The notes: generated by a model not told the origin, from the sequence alone. Numbered from the stretch's first letter, positions 24,621 to 38,035 are shown. The stretch is DNA of 64,000 bases from Physcomitrium patens (GCF_000002425.4 NC_037254.1:23007661-23071660); one strand, 5' to 3'. Translations and numbers: made by a program.

Positions 24621-26625
24621 TCTTGTGATCTGTGTATACAATAACTGGCTACGCAGCTCCTTCAAGAAAGTGATGCCATTCTTGGAAAGAATCCACTATA
24701 GCAAGAAGTTCCTTATCGTAGATCTCATAATTGATTTCAACAGCAGAGAACTTTCGAGAATAGAATGCAACCGGATGGAGCTTCTTGTCTTCTTCCATTT
24801 GTGAAAGTACAGCTCCCAAAATAAAATCCGAAGCATCAATTTCTAAATAAAAGGCCTTTGTAAAGTCTGGATGTACCAAGATTGGAGCCGTAGTAAATGC
24901 AGTCTTCAAGTCTTGAAACGCCTTCTTTGCTAGAGGTCTCCATTCCAGCTTATCCTTGCATGTCAACCAAGTGAGAGGAGTAGCAACTTGAGAGTAATTC
25001 TTGATGAAGATCCGATAGAAGTTGACAAAACTAAGCAAGCATTGTACGTCTCTAACCATCTTCGGAACCCCCCAAGACACGATTGCTTCCACCTTCTTGG
25101 GGTCCATCTTCAAGCCATCCGTAGTTGCAACGAATCCCAAAAACTTCGTCTCTATTTAGTGAAATAAACACTTCTCCAACTTGGCATATAGTCGTCGCTT
25201 GCAGAGTTTCTCTAAGACCAAACGAATGTGCTTTTCATGCTCTTCTTCATTTTTCGAGAATATCAGAATATCATCCAAATAGATGACAACAAAATCGTCA
25301 AGGTGCTCTCGGAAAATGTCATTCATCATATGTTGAAAGACCACTGGAGCATTGGTAAGACCAAAGGGCATGACATTATATTCAAAATGGCCATACCTTC
25401 TACAGAACGCTGTCTTCCACTCATCTCCTTCCTTGATTCATATGAGGTTGTAAGCTCCCCTTAGATCAATTTTTGTAAAGATCCTTGTACATCCAAGTTG
25501 TTCTAAGAGACCAAAAATCAAGGGTAATGGATAACGATTCTTCTTTATTATCTTGTTGAGGCCTCGATAGTCCACTCACATCTGCAACGAGCCATCTTTC
25601 TTCTTCACAAATAAGATGGGTGCTCCACCTGACGAGTTTGAATGACGGATGAAGTTCTTGGCTAGATTCTCATCGATGTACTTCTGTAACTCCGCCAACT
25701 CCGTCTGCGATAGATTGTAGATTGGGCCAAAAAGCGGTTGTGCTCCTTCCTGCAAGTCTATAGCGCAATCATATGGTCTGCGTTGTGGTAGCATGTCGGC
25801 ATTCTTCTTTTAAAACACGTCTTTAAAATCCTCATATTGCTCAGGTATATTTGCTGTCGAGATCTTCTCCCCGATAGTTGAAGTCGCATAAATGACAAAC
25901 AATGTGCCTTCTTTAGACGATCTTATAAACGCTCTTGCTCCAATGAATAAGGATTTCTCTATTCAGGGTTTTCTACTAGGCTTCCTCTTGGGTGGTTTTG
26001 TAGAAAAGGTCATCTTCTGCAACCTCCAATCTATGGATGGGTTATGCTTTTTCAACCAGGAAAGACCAAAAATAAGAGGATTTGATGGAGTTCTGATAAT
26101 ATTGAAAATAATATGACTACTTTGGCCTTTAAACGTCACTTCTATAGGTTTTGATTCATAGGTGACACTACCAAACAATAAAGGTCGTCCATCTATGACC
26201 TCAATGTGAACAGGTTTGGATTTTCGTACTAAAGGGATCTTATGATGCTTTGCAAATTCTTCGTCTAAGAAACAAGCAGATGCTCCTGAATCTAATAATG
26301 CTAAGGTTCTCAGTTTCTGAGGGCCAATAAGCAAAGGGTAGGTTGAGCGGAAAGAAAGGAAACTGGTTGTTGGTGTGATATTTCACTGTCCAGCCGCATG
26401 GTTCCTATTGTGGCTGGGCATCCTCGTTTTCCTGAATAAACGTGCCCCTAGTCTTGATAATACGTCGATTTTGCTTCTTGGGATAGTTTCCAACTTTGTG
26501 GCCTTCTTCATCGTAATACAAGCATAGATCTCCCTCTATACGCCGCTTTTTTTCTTCTAGAGTAAGAGATTTGACACGTACCACATCAATTTGCATGTCT
26601 TCTACCTTTGAATGTAAATTCATGC

Positions 26626-27876
26626 TGTCGTACTGTAATTACTTACAATATGTAAAAATTAGTGAAGACATGTAATATTTTTATAAGTTTTAATGTGAGT
26701 TAGAATAGTTAGTATGTTAATTTAAAATGAATTGAAATAAGAAAAATTATTTGGAAGTTAATCTAGTTTGATCATAGAGTTTATATTATATAGGATTTAG
26801 ATAGTTAGTATAAAGATTAAGGGAAGGGAGGAGTTAAAAGATGAAAATATAACTAGAAGGTGGCTTATTGGGAAGGATGAAAGTAAGGCATGGTTGGATG
26901 AAGGCAAGGGGTGAAGAACTTCATCCCTATTGGTCGAAAACCATGCCCAATGGGCTTTGAGGAGGCTGCCCGAGGCAATATTAGGAATTAGGGTTCCTCT
27001 TTCGAGGCCATTCGAGCTTTTGAGGCTAGGGTCAGAAGGTTTAGGGTTTTGGATATAATTTGGGTGAAGATTTTGTATGATTTCGAGTTTTTATGGAAAA
27101 GATATGAATGTTCAAAGATAAGGTGTCAATTTCGTACCTACTGTCACTTCTTTTGGGCATCACATACGAATACGGAGAGCAACGGAAGATCGGCGACTGG
27201 ATTTGGAGGGAGCATTTTTTCGGCTACACATTCTACTTACTTTATAGTGAATTCTAAGATTGGGTGAAGGAGTTATGAGGCGTTGAAGACAGCACTTGTA
27301 ATTTGAAGGCAATAAGTATATCGTTTTGTTGCTAGTTATGGGTGAAGCCATATCTTGAGTTTCTGGACGAATTTTTGGCTCAAAATTTCCACAAGTGTGT
27401 GTAATTGGGTTAAAAAGCTTTAGATCAAAGTTTCATAGTATTTGAATAATTACTTTGTGAGATATGAAGGATGTTGTACACGGGTGTAAAAAAGCTAGGG
27501 TTTGAAGCTACAGTTAGAGTTTTCAAGATATCACAAGATCCAAGACGAATTTACGGTTGAATTTTGGTGTGGTAGTTGCTAAAGATATATCAGTACTCCA
27601 TGTAAAATTTGGAGTTGTTTAGACGGTTAGATCGTAAGTTATGAGCTGTTGAACTTCGGGAAAAATTCCTCATAAGGATATATAAGTTTTTTATAACACC
27701 TTATCAAGTATTTTGGTGTTCTTTGGATTTTAAGGCTTGTATATTGATGTAATTGCTCCAAAGGAGAGGAGTTTATATATATAAAATTATTACCCTTATA
27801 TTTCAAACTTGATTGAGTATTTAGTGACAGCCAGAAGCCCAGCGCTTTCTTGAGGCAAACTCTCTCTACCCCTACA
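26626..27876. mobile_element. Non-coding 1.25-kb insert of unknown family inside B2 gag
   Basis: B2 gag is continuous on both sides of an AT-rich block with no coding. Read on the minus strand it begins TGTAGGGGTAGAG and ends CAGTACGACA, so it has TGT...ACA ends. The flanks are ATGCT (26,622-26,626) and ACGCT (27,877-27,881), a near-perfect 5-base duplication. TGTC...GACA at 26,626-27,829 is an alternative boundary. Most likely it is a solo LTR of a family not otherwise seen here. A non-autonomous element is possible. Confidence 0.55.
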
Positions 27877-28965
27877 ACGCTACTCGCTGACATAGTTGGG
27901 GCGTGGCGAATCATATGTTGTCTTGAACATCGGTCTTGGCGGCATTGGAATAGGTGGTTATCGCACTTCACACCTTGGCTAATAGCTTCGTTGAGTGTTT
28001 GCGGATCAGGAAGAGTTAACAGCAAATCCTTCACATCGTCCCTTAAACTCCAATAGAATTGACTCATCAACTGTTCTTCATCCCAATTGATGTCGCATAC
28101 TAATTATCTAAAGTCCGATGCATAGACTGATGTGGAACGCATCCCTTGTCGTAGTGACCGGATCTTTGTTGTAGCCTATCGAACCTTGTCGTGTTCACCA
28201 AATGCTTCTGCAAACGTCTCCAAAAAGGTTTCAAAGTTGTTTAGTATGGACGATCGTTTCTCAAACAAAGGAACAAACCATGATAGAGCTTGTCCTGTAA
28301 GTAAGGTTCCAATAAGCCCAACACGTGACTCCTCCGTTGAATAGCATTCGGGCTATAAAACTGTTATCAACCTAATTTGGTTGACGAATCCTCGAAACTT
28401 AGAATGCATACCATCGAACTTGTCCGGAAGGTTAACTCGGGGCTCGTTATGTTGTAGAACCAGTAGTGCTTGTCAAACCTAAGGCAAAGTTGCTTCTCCA
28501 AGTGCAGAAGTTTGAGGCTGGTGCAACTTAGATTATGCCATCCCAGATGCTCCATCATTATGAAGCCTTGCCACGACCCCTTCAATCTTTGTAGTTCTTT
28601 GTAATAACGTAGCGAGGGCATTCATGATAGCATCCAACTTGGACTCCGAACTTTCCGTCATACTGATGTCTTGGCCTCCGGCCATTTTAAGAAAAGGACA
28701 AAAATAACTCTACGAGAAGACAATATTGGTTTAGAGGAAGGTACTCCGCAACCTCTAAAATGCCTTAAGAGCTTCAAAAAAAGGAATAATCCACTCTCTC
28801 CAAGAAGAATAAGACTCCAATATTGTAACAAAAGAAGTATCAGTTTAGAGGAGGGTAATCCACAACCTCTTAAATGCTAGTACACTTCCAAGCAGAGAGG
28901 TAATCCACACTCTAACGAGGAAGAAACTATCTCTGATATCAGAGGTGAGTGAAGTCTCCACAAAC

Positions 28966-29417
28966 TGTCACGGATATAGAAATACAAACTCGAGATCTAA
29001 CAAGAAGTTCAAGAAGAATTGGCAAGAACTAGATTAATCAGATGAATACAAGAACAACACCAGAGAGGTGAGCTAGAGCTCCAAGAGATGCATTGTCGAG
29101 ACTGTAGAACTCTTTAGCCTCGATTCTAATATATATTCTTATTTAGGAAACTTCTTAAGCAACTTCTACCAACTAAGAAGCTTCTAGAAGGTTTCAAAGA
29201 CTTGCTTCTAGAAGGTTCTAGAAACTTATCTCTAGAAGGTTCTAGAAACTTGTCTCTAGAAGGTTCTAAGAACTATGTCTCTAACATCTTCTACCAACTA
29301 GGAAGCTTTTCAAGTAATTTCCATCAACTAGGAAGCTTTTAGAAGGTTCCAAAGACTTGCTTCTAGAAGGTTCTAGAAACTTGTCTCTAGAAGGTTCTAC
29401 TGACTATGTCCCTAACA
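28966..29417 (-). repeat. 5' LTR of B2
   Basis: It reads TGTCACGGATATAG to ATGTCCCTAACA (452 bases), paired with 22,144-22,600. It has the same internal duplication of the LTR head and several GAAGGTTCTAGAA-type heat-shock-like runs between about 29,180 and 29,400. Confidence 0.9.
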
Positions 29418-32307
29418 ACTTCTTACAATCATGGATTTATTTCAAGAATAGCACCATTATCTAGAAGGTGTTCTTAGCCAAGTCATCGTAAATATGGATC
29501 ATAAGAACCTTGAATATTTTATATCAGCACATGTTTTGAATTATCGCCAAGCTCGTTGGAATATATCTTGGTCAAGATTCAAATTCAAGATCACTTATCG
29601 ACTAGGAAAATAATAAGGTTTGTCAGATGCACTCTTTAGATGATCTTACCTTGTACCAAAAGAAGGAGATGCTACTTTTGATCAAGAATGGATAATTTTC
29701 TTGAAGCTAGAGCATCTTCATCTTCAAGCAATGAAATCAACACTAACTGTTGATTCAACTTTCATTAAGCAAGTTTAGTCAAGTATATCTTTTCATCCTC
29801 TTATTTGTGATATTAAGAAAAATCCTTCAAAGTCTCATGATACTTCCAAGTTTGAATTCAAGAACAATCTACTATATTTTAAGGGATGCCTATATATTCC
29901 AAAAGGTGAAGCTCGATTATGTGTTCTTCAAGCTCGTCATGACTATCCAGCAGTTGGACATTTTGAGTACAATAAAACTTTGGAACTAATATCCACGGAC
30001 TTTTGGTGGCCCCAAATGTGGAAAGCAGTCAAAGATTTTGTACAATCTTGTGATGTTTTCTCGAGATCAAAAAACGCCTCGTCATTGACCTTATAGACTT
30101 CTTCAACCGTTATCTATTCTAGAACAACTATGGTCTTCTATTTCTATGGATTTTATCATAGATCTTCCAATTTCAGATTCTTATGACTCTATATTTGTGA
30201 TAGTAGATTGTTTTACCAAGATGGCACATTTTGTACCATGTACAAAATCCATCACATGTGAAGAAACAGCTAAGCTCTTTCTTGACAATATTTATTGGTA
30301 TCATGGATTATCCAAGGATATTATATTAGATAGGGGAACTCAATTTGTATCAAGATTTTGGCAGATCCTTTTCAAGATTCTAAAAATGGATATAAAACTA
30401 TCTTTGGTATTCGATCCTCAAACTAATGGATAAACGGAGCGTGTTTATCAAGTTTTGGAGTAGTATTTAAGATGTACTATCAACTACCAACAAGATGATT
30501 GGACAATTCTTTTGCCATTAGCAATGTTTGCTTAAAATAACACGATATATTCTTCTACAAAATAAACACCTTTCTTTGTCAATTATGGTTATCATCCATA
30601 ACTTGATATTTTTGACTTTTCAAAAGTTGATAATCCTATAGTGAAAGGTTTGGCAATTCATTTGTCAGAGCTTCATACAACAATGGAGGCACAGTTAAAA
30701 GAAGCTTAAGAACAAGAAAAGATCAATGTGGATGTCTATCAAAAAGAACAACCACTATTCTACACAGGTGACAAGGTATAGTTACTTCGTTGCAATATCA
30801 AGACTACTCATCTTTGTGACAAGTTGGACTATCGAAGGTTTAGACTATTTTCTATTTCTGCACAAATCAATCCATTTTCATATCATTTACACCAATCAGA
30901 GTAAATAAAAATCCATCTAGTATTCCATGTATCTCTTCTTAAACCATACAAGACAGTGCATATATTAAAAAGAAGATAAGTTCTATCTCTTCCTATAGAA
31001 GTAGACATTAATGAAGAGTTCAAAGTGGAAGAAGTCTTAGATTGAAGGCAGCGCCAAAATAAATTAGAATATCTTGTCCATTGGCACATATATGATATTA
31101 GTAAATGCACATAGGAGCCAATAAAGAATCTTGTCAATGCAACAAAGGTGGTGGAGGCTTTTCATCGATGACATCCATCAAAATCAAGATGAAAATCTTT
31201 CTTATAAAAGAAACAAGATTTAGACAAGATAACATTCTACTTTCAATCCTTGTTTGTAACTTCTTTGTAGTTGTGCCACTATGAGATGGAGAACCAGCAA
31301 CTAGTGGATTTGACTGAAGAGCCTGCGTATGTTGACTTGCCAGACGAGACATTACAATTATCACAACCTTTAAGATGACGTAATTGATATGAAGATCCTC
31401 AAGAATGACATGTTCTTCCTTGAATAGATGGCGAGATACAACACATTTGATATCATGACCTTGGAAGGGACTCCCAATGTTTGGTGATTTTATTAGATGT
31501 AGAAATAATTCTTGACAGTGTTTCAAATGTTTTATTCGAAGGAAGTTATGAAGGCTTCAACAATGATTAAATAACTAGGTGATCTTTCTGCCTTGTTATG
31601 GGACACTATCGATGGTTGAGAGGTTCTATCAATCATCTTTGAAGAGAACAAAGATCAGAGTATGTGGCGAATACAATTCGTCACATCATAGATTTCTTCA
31701 ACATATGATGACTGCTCTTCAGGGAACTTATCCCTAAAAGAAGGGATAATGTCACAGACATGCACATATAAGCCTGTAATTACATGTATAACTAGGTAGA
31801 AGTAAGTAAAAGCATGTAAAAGTAAGTTAATTCTATAATATCTTCTATGGAAGCTTCTTAAAAGCTTTATAGATGCTACTTTGACTTTATAGGTGTCTTA
31901 AATTGACTTTTTGGATTAAAAACATAGTCAACAAGTTGGTCATGTACCATACATGTTGTTAGCTTGAAGTCCAAGCTAATTATGTGGTCCACACATAGAA
32001 AAACTTGCCTTGTAAGTCAAAGCATGTGTCCTACAAAGACAACATATATTGAAGGTCCTATAGAACGTCGCCACATAGCCCCTAGTTAGGTAGTATATAT
32101 AGAGAGAAGAGTGAAGCCTTCTTCACTCTTGTCAACTCTTTTCTTGCTTCCAGTCTAATTTCAAGAGTCTCTTGTTTTCTTGGCTTTTGGCAATAGCCAT
32201 TCTAGTTTTTTTCTTAATATGTATTTTTAGTCATTTCTATTTTGTTATCTTTTTTTGAAAGAAGTCTCATTAATTTATTTATTTTTATCAAGTTCTTGTC
32301 TTTGACA
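29418..32307 (+). mobile_element. Chromovirus fossil C, second piece (RNase H end, integrase, chromodomain, 3' LTR)
   Basis: This continues C after B2. It shows RNase H end near 29.5 kb, the integrase finger near 29.95-30.06 kb, core (MDFIIDLPISDSYDSIFV, then GTQFVSRFW) at about 30.14-30.43 kb, and chromodomain traces near 31.0-31.13 kb (FKVEEVLD, KLEYLVHW). A purine-rich tract (AAAAGAAGGGATAA) ends at 31,749, next to the 3' LTR at 31,750-32,307. It is more decayed than B1 and B2, as expected for the host of the nest. Broken. Confidence 0.85.
31750..32307 (+). repeat. 3' LTR of chromovirus C
   Basis: It begins TGTCACAGACATGCAC and ends TTGTCTTTGACA (558 bases). A TATA-like TATATATAGAG lies near 32,092 with an RNA start expected about 30 bases on. 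Two related LTR pieces occur at 55,682-56,147. Confidence 0.8.
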
Positions 32308-32549
32308 GACCATAGGATATCTTTGTGGTTAGTTAGATGCCAAATGATCCTATGATCATATGTATAAAAGTCAAAGAGTGGAAGTTATTTTTTTTATGGA
32401 GCAACTACTACCTTTAAGTAATGGGTGTTGGAAGTGAGAGATATCTTATTCAATACTTTCTTTGTATATAACTGTATTGATAGTATGTGTTGTAAATTCA
32501 AAGTTCTATTTTTTTAATTATCATTCCTTTTATATAATAGCATAACATA
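32308..32549. other. Short AT-rich spacer between C and D
   Basis: About 240 bases with no reading frame or motif that I recognise. It is the right flank of chromovirus C and the left flank of element D. Confidence 0.6.
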
Positions 32550-32749
32550 AGAATTAAAAGAATAACATTCTAAAAATATTATTGATTTCTTATTAAATGA
32601 ATAGAGAATCTGATATAAACTTATGGTTTGGAAGGAGGGCAACCTCACTACTTGTGCTTCTTTGAGGAGATGTGAATGGATGCAACTATTATTATTCTAT
32701 TACCTTTACGTACGGTGATTAATAATGATGGATTTTGTGCATTCATACA
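32550..32749 (-). repeat. Putative 3' LTR of D
   Basis: About 200 bases, roughly 75-80% like 37,327-37,528, sharing GAGATGTGAATGGATGCAA and ending (minus start) TGTATGAATG. The left edge is approximate. Confidence 0.6.
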
Positions 32750-33189
32750 TGCTTGCTTAGTCATTAAGAGGAGGTTATCAAGATTTGTTTTTAACAATTC
32801 CTAATGACAATAAGTATTGTGTTAATTTGTAGTGTTTTAATATTGCTTAAGTAGAGAGATAAACTTGCATTGTTGCAATCAGGCAATATTAAAAAGATAA
32901 TTTCTTGAGTACCAACAATTGCCAAATGAAGTGGCACTTCATAGCTATGTACTTGGTTTCATTATGGAATTCCATAGTATCAACAAGGACTAATTTTGAT
33001 TGGTTATCCCATAAGATTGTTAAAGGTGCAGATAGATCTTATCCTAGGTCATGTAGCAAATGTTGGAGCCACACGACCTTGGAGGCAGTGGTGGCCATGG
33101 CCATGTACTCCGCCTCTGTACTTGACTTTTGTTGTGATGATTCCCAACTTACTATTCCTTGAGATAGAATGTAACAATCGTGAACTCTG

Positions 33190-33600
33190 GGTCGGGTCAG
33201 GTGCACAAGCTTGCCTAGTTGAGGCTGTCGACATCGTTAGCATAAAGAACGTTGGGCCTGAAGAGCGGACGTCAGTGCGGGAGAGGTTGACGGCATCAAT
33301 GGGAGAGTGTCGATTGTCATTGGCGCGGGAGTGGCGGACAGCATTGGGGCGAGAGAGGTAGTCGTTAGCAACAGGAGAGTGGCGGTTGTCTGTTGTGTTG
33401 GATCTATGAGCGTCATTAGTGCTGGAATGGCGGGATACATTGTTGAAAAGTCAGGTGTTATCGTTGGAGGAACAAACTGCATTACAGAGGGCGTGGATTG
33501 CAACGTTGGGTAAGCAGCCTTCAGCATTGGATGAGTGGCCTTTAGCATCGGAGGGGCGATTTGCAGCAGATAGACGAAGTCCCGGAACCAAAGGTGTCGA
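33190..33600. repeat. Degenerate 24-base minisatellite within D pol
   Basis: A GC-rich block of imperfect, roughly 24-base units (minus-strand core CCACTCYCGCSCCAATG) gives a Pro/Thr/Ala/Met-rich translation with an eight-residue rhythm, for example TSPALTSA and ATPAPMTI. It lies between the copia RT and RNase H sequence, where a conserved segment is expected. Confidence 0.55.
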
Positions 33601-36600
33601 CATCGGCCGAGCATCTTGGAACCCAAATTCTACTAGTTTCTGCTGAAGATAATGAATTTGAGTTATACGTAGCAAGCCTTCATCCACATTACGAGTGATC
33701 TGAGGACTGAGGAGGTGATGAGCTTCACCAAGTTCTGAAAGAAGAAAGCAGCAATGGAGATGATTTTTTATGTGTTGTAAGAGTGGAAGCTCGTTGCACG
33801 CTATCAAAGTGTCAACCACATGTAGGGTAAGAATAGCTCGTTGCACGCTATCAAAGTGTCATCCACATATAGGGTAAGAATACCAAACATTGATCCTTTG
33901 TGAAGATAATACACATTACCATCTGCAATAGAATTAATAAAGTCGAGAGAGCTGAGAAAAACGTCGATTACTTTGTACCATTCCCTCATGGATTATTTCA
34001 ATCCATATAAAGTTTTGTGTAATTTGTACACCGTTCTCTAGCGTGGAAGAAGAACTCCTTCCGGTACTTATAGATTTCTTCATGTAGAAGTCCATTGAGA
34101 AAAACAGTCTTCACATCCATTTAGTGAATGTGAAGGTCTTGTAGAGCAGCAAGAGTAAGAATGAAATTGAATGCGAACAACAGGGTTGAAAGTTTTGTTG
34201 AAATCTAGACCTAGTACTTGGTTAAATCCTCTTGCAGCAAGTCACGCTTTAAACCAATCTATAATGCCATTGGACTTGAGCTAGACCAATCAATAATGCC
34301 ATTGGCTTGAGCTAGAGCTTAAAAATCCACTGGCACGTGATCAGGTGAACGTCGGAAGGGAGGTCAGAAAACGACTATGTGCCATTCACCGTGTGAGAAT
34401 TTAATTCTTCAAAGATGTCTTGTTTCCACTGGACCGATTCCAAAGAGCGAAGAGTTTGTTGAAAATTCCAAGGTTTAAGAGAAACTGTCAGCAGGCTAGT
34501 AAAACAGCGTTCTTTTGGTTGATTTGGATTTAGCACAAGCAGGGCAAGGGCAGATAGGATGAAGATCGTAACTCTCGTCAAGGTCCAGCGGTGGTGGTAC
34601 ACTGCGATTGGGCCGCATGGACTGACAAGGTGGAGGCAAGGGAGCTTCAACAGAATCTGGAAATTTGGAGGAGTTGTAATTTGCGCAAGGGGGTGACGCC
34701 AAATTCACATGTTGGCCGAGGTGGGGCATCACCTCCAGGCCAGAAGGAGCATCAATCACCCGCGGTGAATGACACGCAAGGTGCAGGGCAGGTGAATCGC
34801 ACGGAGCTCAAAGAGGTGAGCAAAGAGACCCTACTGTCGAATCCGAAGGAGAAGCAGCCTCCAGAGACGTCGTCGCCGACGGGATTGTTGTAGGGAGTGG
34901 AGAGACACCAGCATGGAGCAGCATAGTCGTCGGCGAAGGCCACGGATCAACTGGCAGCGTGTTCGGGAGAAGCGGTGGTGCCTTGGGCAGATTAGGAAGG
35001 GAGGAGGGCACTGGAGCAAAATCGCCAGGAGGCGGTTACAGTGGCTGGGACGGGCTTCCCGACAAATGTCAAGTGGCAGTATGAGGAAGAGGATAGGGAA
35101 GTCCAGTATGTTGATAGAAAAGAGGATCCTTTTAAAACTTGGTGTCGGAAGCAGGAGTACTTAAGAAAGTACACGTAGCAGCAAGAGAGTAGTCTTCGTT
35201 GAAGGAGACATTGTGAGATACAATTATTTTACCCGTTGTATTGTTCTGGAGCTTATTGCCTTTGCTCAAGGCACTGTAGCCCAGTATGATACATTCAACA
35301 AAACGGGTGTCAAGTTTGACCCTGGTTGCATCAGGAATTTTTGCAAATGCTTGACTGCCAAACATACGAATGTGTGAAAGATCAGGTTTTCTTTTGTGCC
35401 AAAGCTCAAATGGAGTTGTGTGTGGTGGTATGGCTTTGATTGGGCACCAATTTTGAAGATAAGTGGCACACATTACAGCTTCATCTTAATATGGCTTGGT
35501 TAGATGTGCCTCGTGAAGCATACTCCTAGTTGCATTGAGAAAGGTACTATTCTTCTGTTCAGCTATGCCATTTTGTTGAGGTGTAAAAGCTATTGTAAGT
35601 TGACTTTGAATACCATGAGTGGCAAGATACTGATCAAAGTTGGATGAAAGATAATTCTCTATCTCGATAGGAGTGGAAATTTTTAACTTGTGTCCAATTT
35701 GAATTTCAGCCTATACATGGAAGAGTTTAAACACATTGAAACATTCACTTTTTTGTCGAAGGAGATGCAAAACCGTGTATTGGAAATAGTCATCTATAAA
35801 AGTGGCACAATATTCAAAATTCGAGAATGTAGGAGTGGAAATGCGGCTACTAAGATTGGAGTGAATAATTTCAAGAGGATGGAAAGCACGAAAGGTGGCT
35901 AATTTTGGAAACTTAGTTGCACTTTGTTTTCCAGAAAGGCATATGGAACAAGTGTGTTGTGTGACACGTTGAATGGGAATTCAAGTAACTGTGTCTAGTC
36001 AAATTAGATGGTGAAGTCATCCTGAGCTGATGTGGCCTAGTCTCCAATGCCACAAAGAATCTTTTTCTGAAATTCTAATACGAGCTACACACACGCTGTG
36101 GACCCTGGAATTAATGGAGAATCGAGGCCCGAAGTGAATCGCTAATTGGGGTGGCGTCCCAAATTTTGGAGCAGGGTCGGTGGAGAGCAGCTTTGAGAAC
36201 CAAATGCGGTGGATAAAGGCAAAGGCAAAAAAGAAGTGGAGCCATTTACTATTGGTAACAGCCAGCCAGGGACCGACAGCGACTAGCTTAATATGTTGCT
36301 GTCGGCCGGTGAACTCGCCGCCTGTGGGGTGAACTGGTCAAAACCACCAATGCATGGAGGTGTTTCTGTCGAGCAGCGAGACTGTGATGAGCACAACCTT
36401 GGAATAGGAACAAACATGGAGGCTCTCCCGAAGAGGTGATGCAGCCGTGATCGGATGAGCAATGGAACCTTGTAGTGCCGTTACTTAACATGGGCGAGAA
36501 TCTTGTTGTGTTATCAGGAGAGAATACAGAGGTGGTAGCTTGATCAGAAGATTCTGTATTTGTAACACTTAAATCGGCTGAGTGTGAAGGCAGCAATGTG

Positions 36601-37326
36601 GTTCCAAGTAGATAGAGATTGTCATGTAGTGGGCATTATGCAAGAGTTGAATTATTTATGTCAAGAAGGCCTCATTGTCGATTTTTGATGAGTATGCCAC
36701 CTCCGTTCTCATTAATTTTGCAGACTAAAAATATTTGATTTTGCAAATTTGGAACATTCAATGTGTTCGTAAGGTGAAGAGTTTGTTGTTATACAAACGT
36801 CGACTTTTCTTTGTCCATACATGAGAAGGGTTGTATTATCACCGAGATATACTTTTTTTATTAGGTGAATATGTACTCTCTAATAGAAGCCATGTTTCAT
36901 TAGATGTTTTGCATGTGCCAACATGAAAAAATATAGAGTTATCAATATAATCTCAAATGGCTACAAGTACAACATTACCCCTTTTCTTCCATACTTGAAT
37001 TTTTGTTTGCTTTGTTGGTATTGTTGCATTTGCTTCTAGGATAGGTGTTGGTGCTTTTTTCTTTCTAAAAACCAACTTTTACATTCTTTTTCTATTTCAA
37101 ATTTCATTTATAACTTTTGCTTCCAAATTGTGTACCAAGTTTTATAAAACTTTTCCCATTCCTTGGTGGTGAGGCTATTAGAAGCCATGTTCTTGAGAGA
37201 AAGTATATTGGTACTCCAATTTTTTTACGAAATTCTTAAGCATAGTCTTTTTCTTGTGAGCTTTGTTTTTTTAGTTGTCTATTTTTCTTAAGCTTGTACT
37301 AGATTTTGTTGATCTAATATCATATA

Positions 37327-37528
37327 TGAATTAAAAAAAATAATATAGTTTGAGAATATTATTGATTTTTTATTAAAAAAATAGAGAATCTGATTTAAAC
37401 TTATGTTTTGTGAGGAAGGCAACCTCATTGGTTGTGCCTCCTTAAGGAGATGTGAATGGATGCAATTATATTGGTCTATTATTGTTATGCATAGCAATTA
37501 ATGACAATGAATTTTTCTCATTTTTACA
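37327..37528 (-). repeat. Putative 5' LTR of D
   Basis: Partner of 32,550-32,749. Read on the minus strand it starts TGTAAAAATGAG. The base order around its inner edge leads into a diverged TGGTATCAGAGC primer site. No clear target duplication is seen. Confidence 0.6.
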
Positions 37529-38035
37529 TGTAAAGGATACTTGAACATAGCAAATAATAAACTATTAACATCTATTGCAATTTTTATTTTTATATTTTAT
37601 AAAAATTATTATTGAAATGGACATTTTAAATTTTTATTTGAAGTACAATCCAAATTTTTTAAAATTATCACTTCTAACTACTTATTTAGATTAATGATGT
37701 AGCAATTCAATAATTTTTGCATATGTAAAAATATTCTTTACATATTTTATATATTTTTTGTAATTATATCTCTTATATTATAATTTTTAAAATAATATTA
37801 TAATTATATTAAAGTATGATTTCTTTACTATTTTAAAATTTGATTGTTGTTTCTTTATAATTTTGTTGCATCATTGTATTACATTTGTCTATTAACCTTG
37901 TCATCAAATAATTATACTAGGTTTCAAGACAAATATGATTTTTATCATATACTAATGACTTATTATCAAATTTATTGAAGACAAACTATATATATTTTTT
38001 AATACCAAATTAGGCATAACATAATAGTATTATAT

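Larger units (their letters stand above)
22144..29417 (-). mobile_element. Chromovirus fossil B2, inserted in C
   Basis: A minus-strand copy of family B with both LTRs (22,144-22,600 and 28,966-29,417), flanked by a perfect ACTTC duplication. From right to left it has gag (28.7-27.9 kb, then 26.6-26.4 kb after an insert), protease (LALLDSGASACFLDEEF, 26.3 kb), RT (25.8-25.2 kb, [10 protein letters not shown]), RNase H, integrase (24.5-23.5 kb) and chromodomain (about 23.35-23.1 kb). A purine-rich tract lies next to the 3' LTR. The LTRs are about 90-92% alike by eye, so it is old. It is broken, with about eight lesions plus a 1.25-kb insert. Confidence 0.92.
32550..37528 (-). mobile_element. 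Ty1/copia fossil D
   Basis: A minus-strand element in copia order. Putative LTRs of about 200 bases lie at 32,550-32,749 and 37,327-37,528. A degenerate initiator-tRNA primer site lies near 37,310-37,325. Gag starts near 37.18 kb (MASNSLTTKEWEKFYKTW). Protease traces are near 36.8 kb. Integrase follows (LWHWRLGHIS near 36.05 kb; HTTPFELWHKRKPDLSHIRM near 35.4 kb), then RT (EWYKVIDVFLSSLDF, LYVDDTLIACNE near 33.9 kb) and RNase H (STEAEYMAMATTASKVVWLQ near 33.1 kb). It is old and heavily broken, with more than twenty lesions. Confidence 0.85.

Noticed and set aside
34375-35170. Several overlapping short frames on both strands
   Set aside because: They fall in the decayed RT-integrase linker of copia D; the plus-strand ones are shadows.
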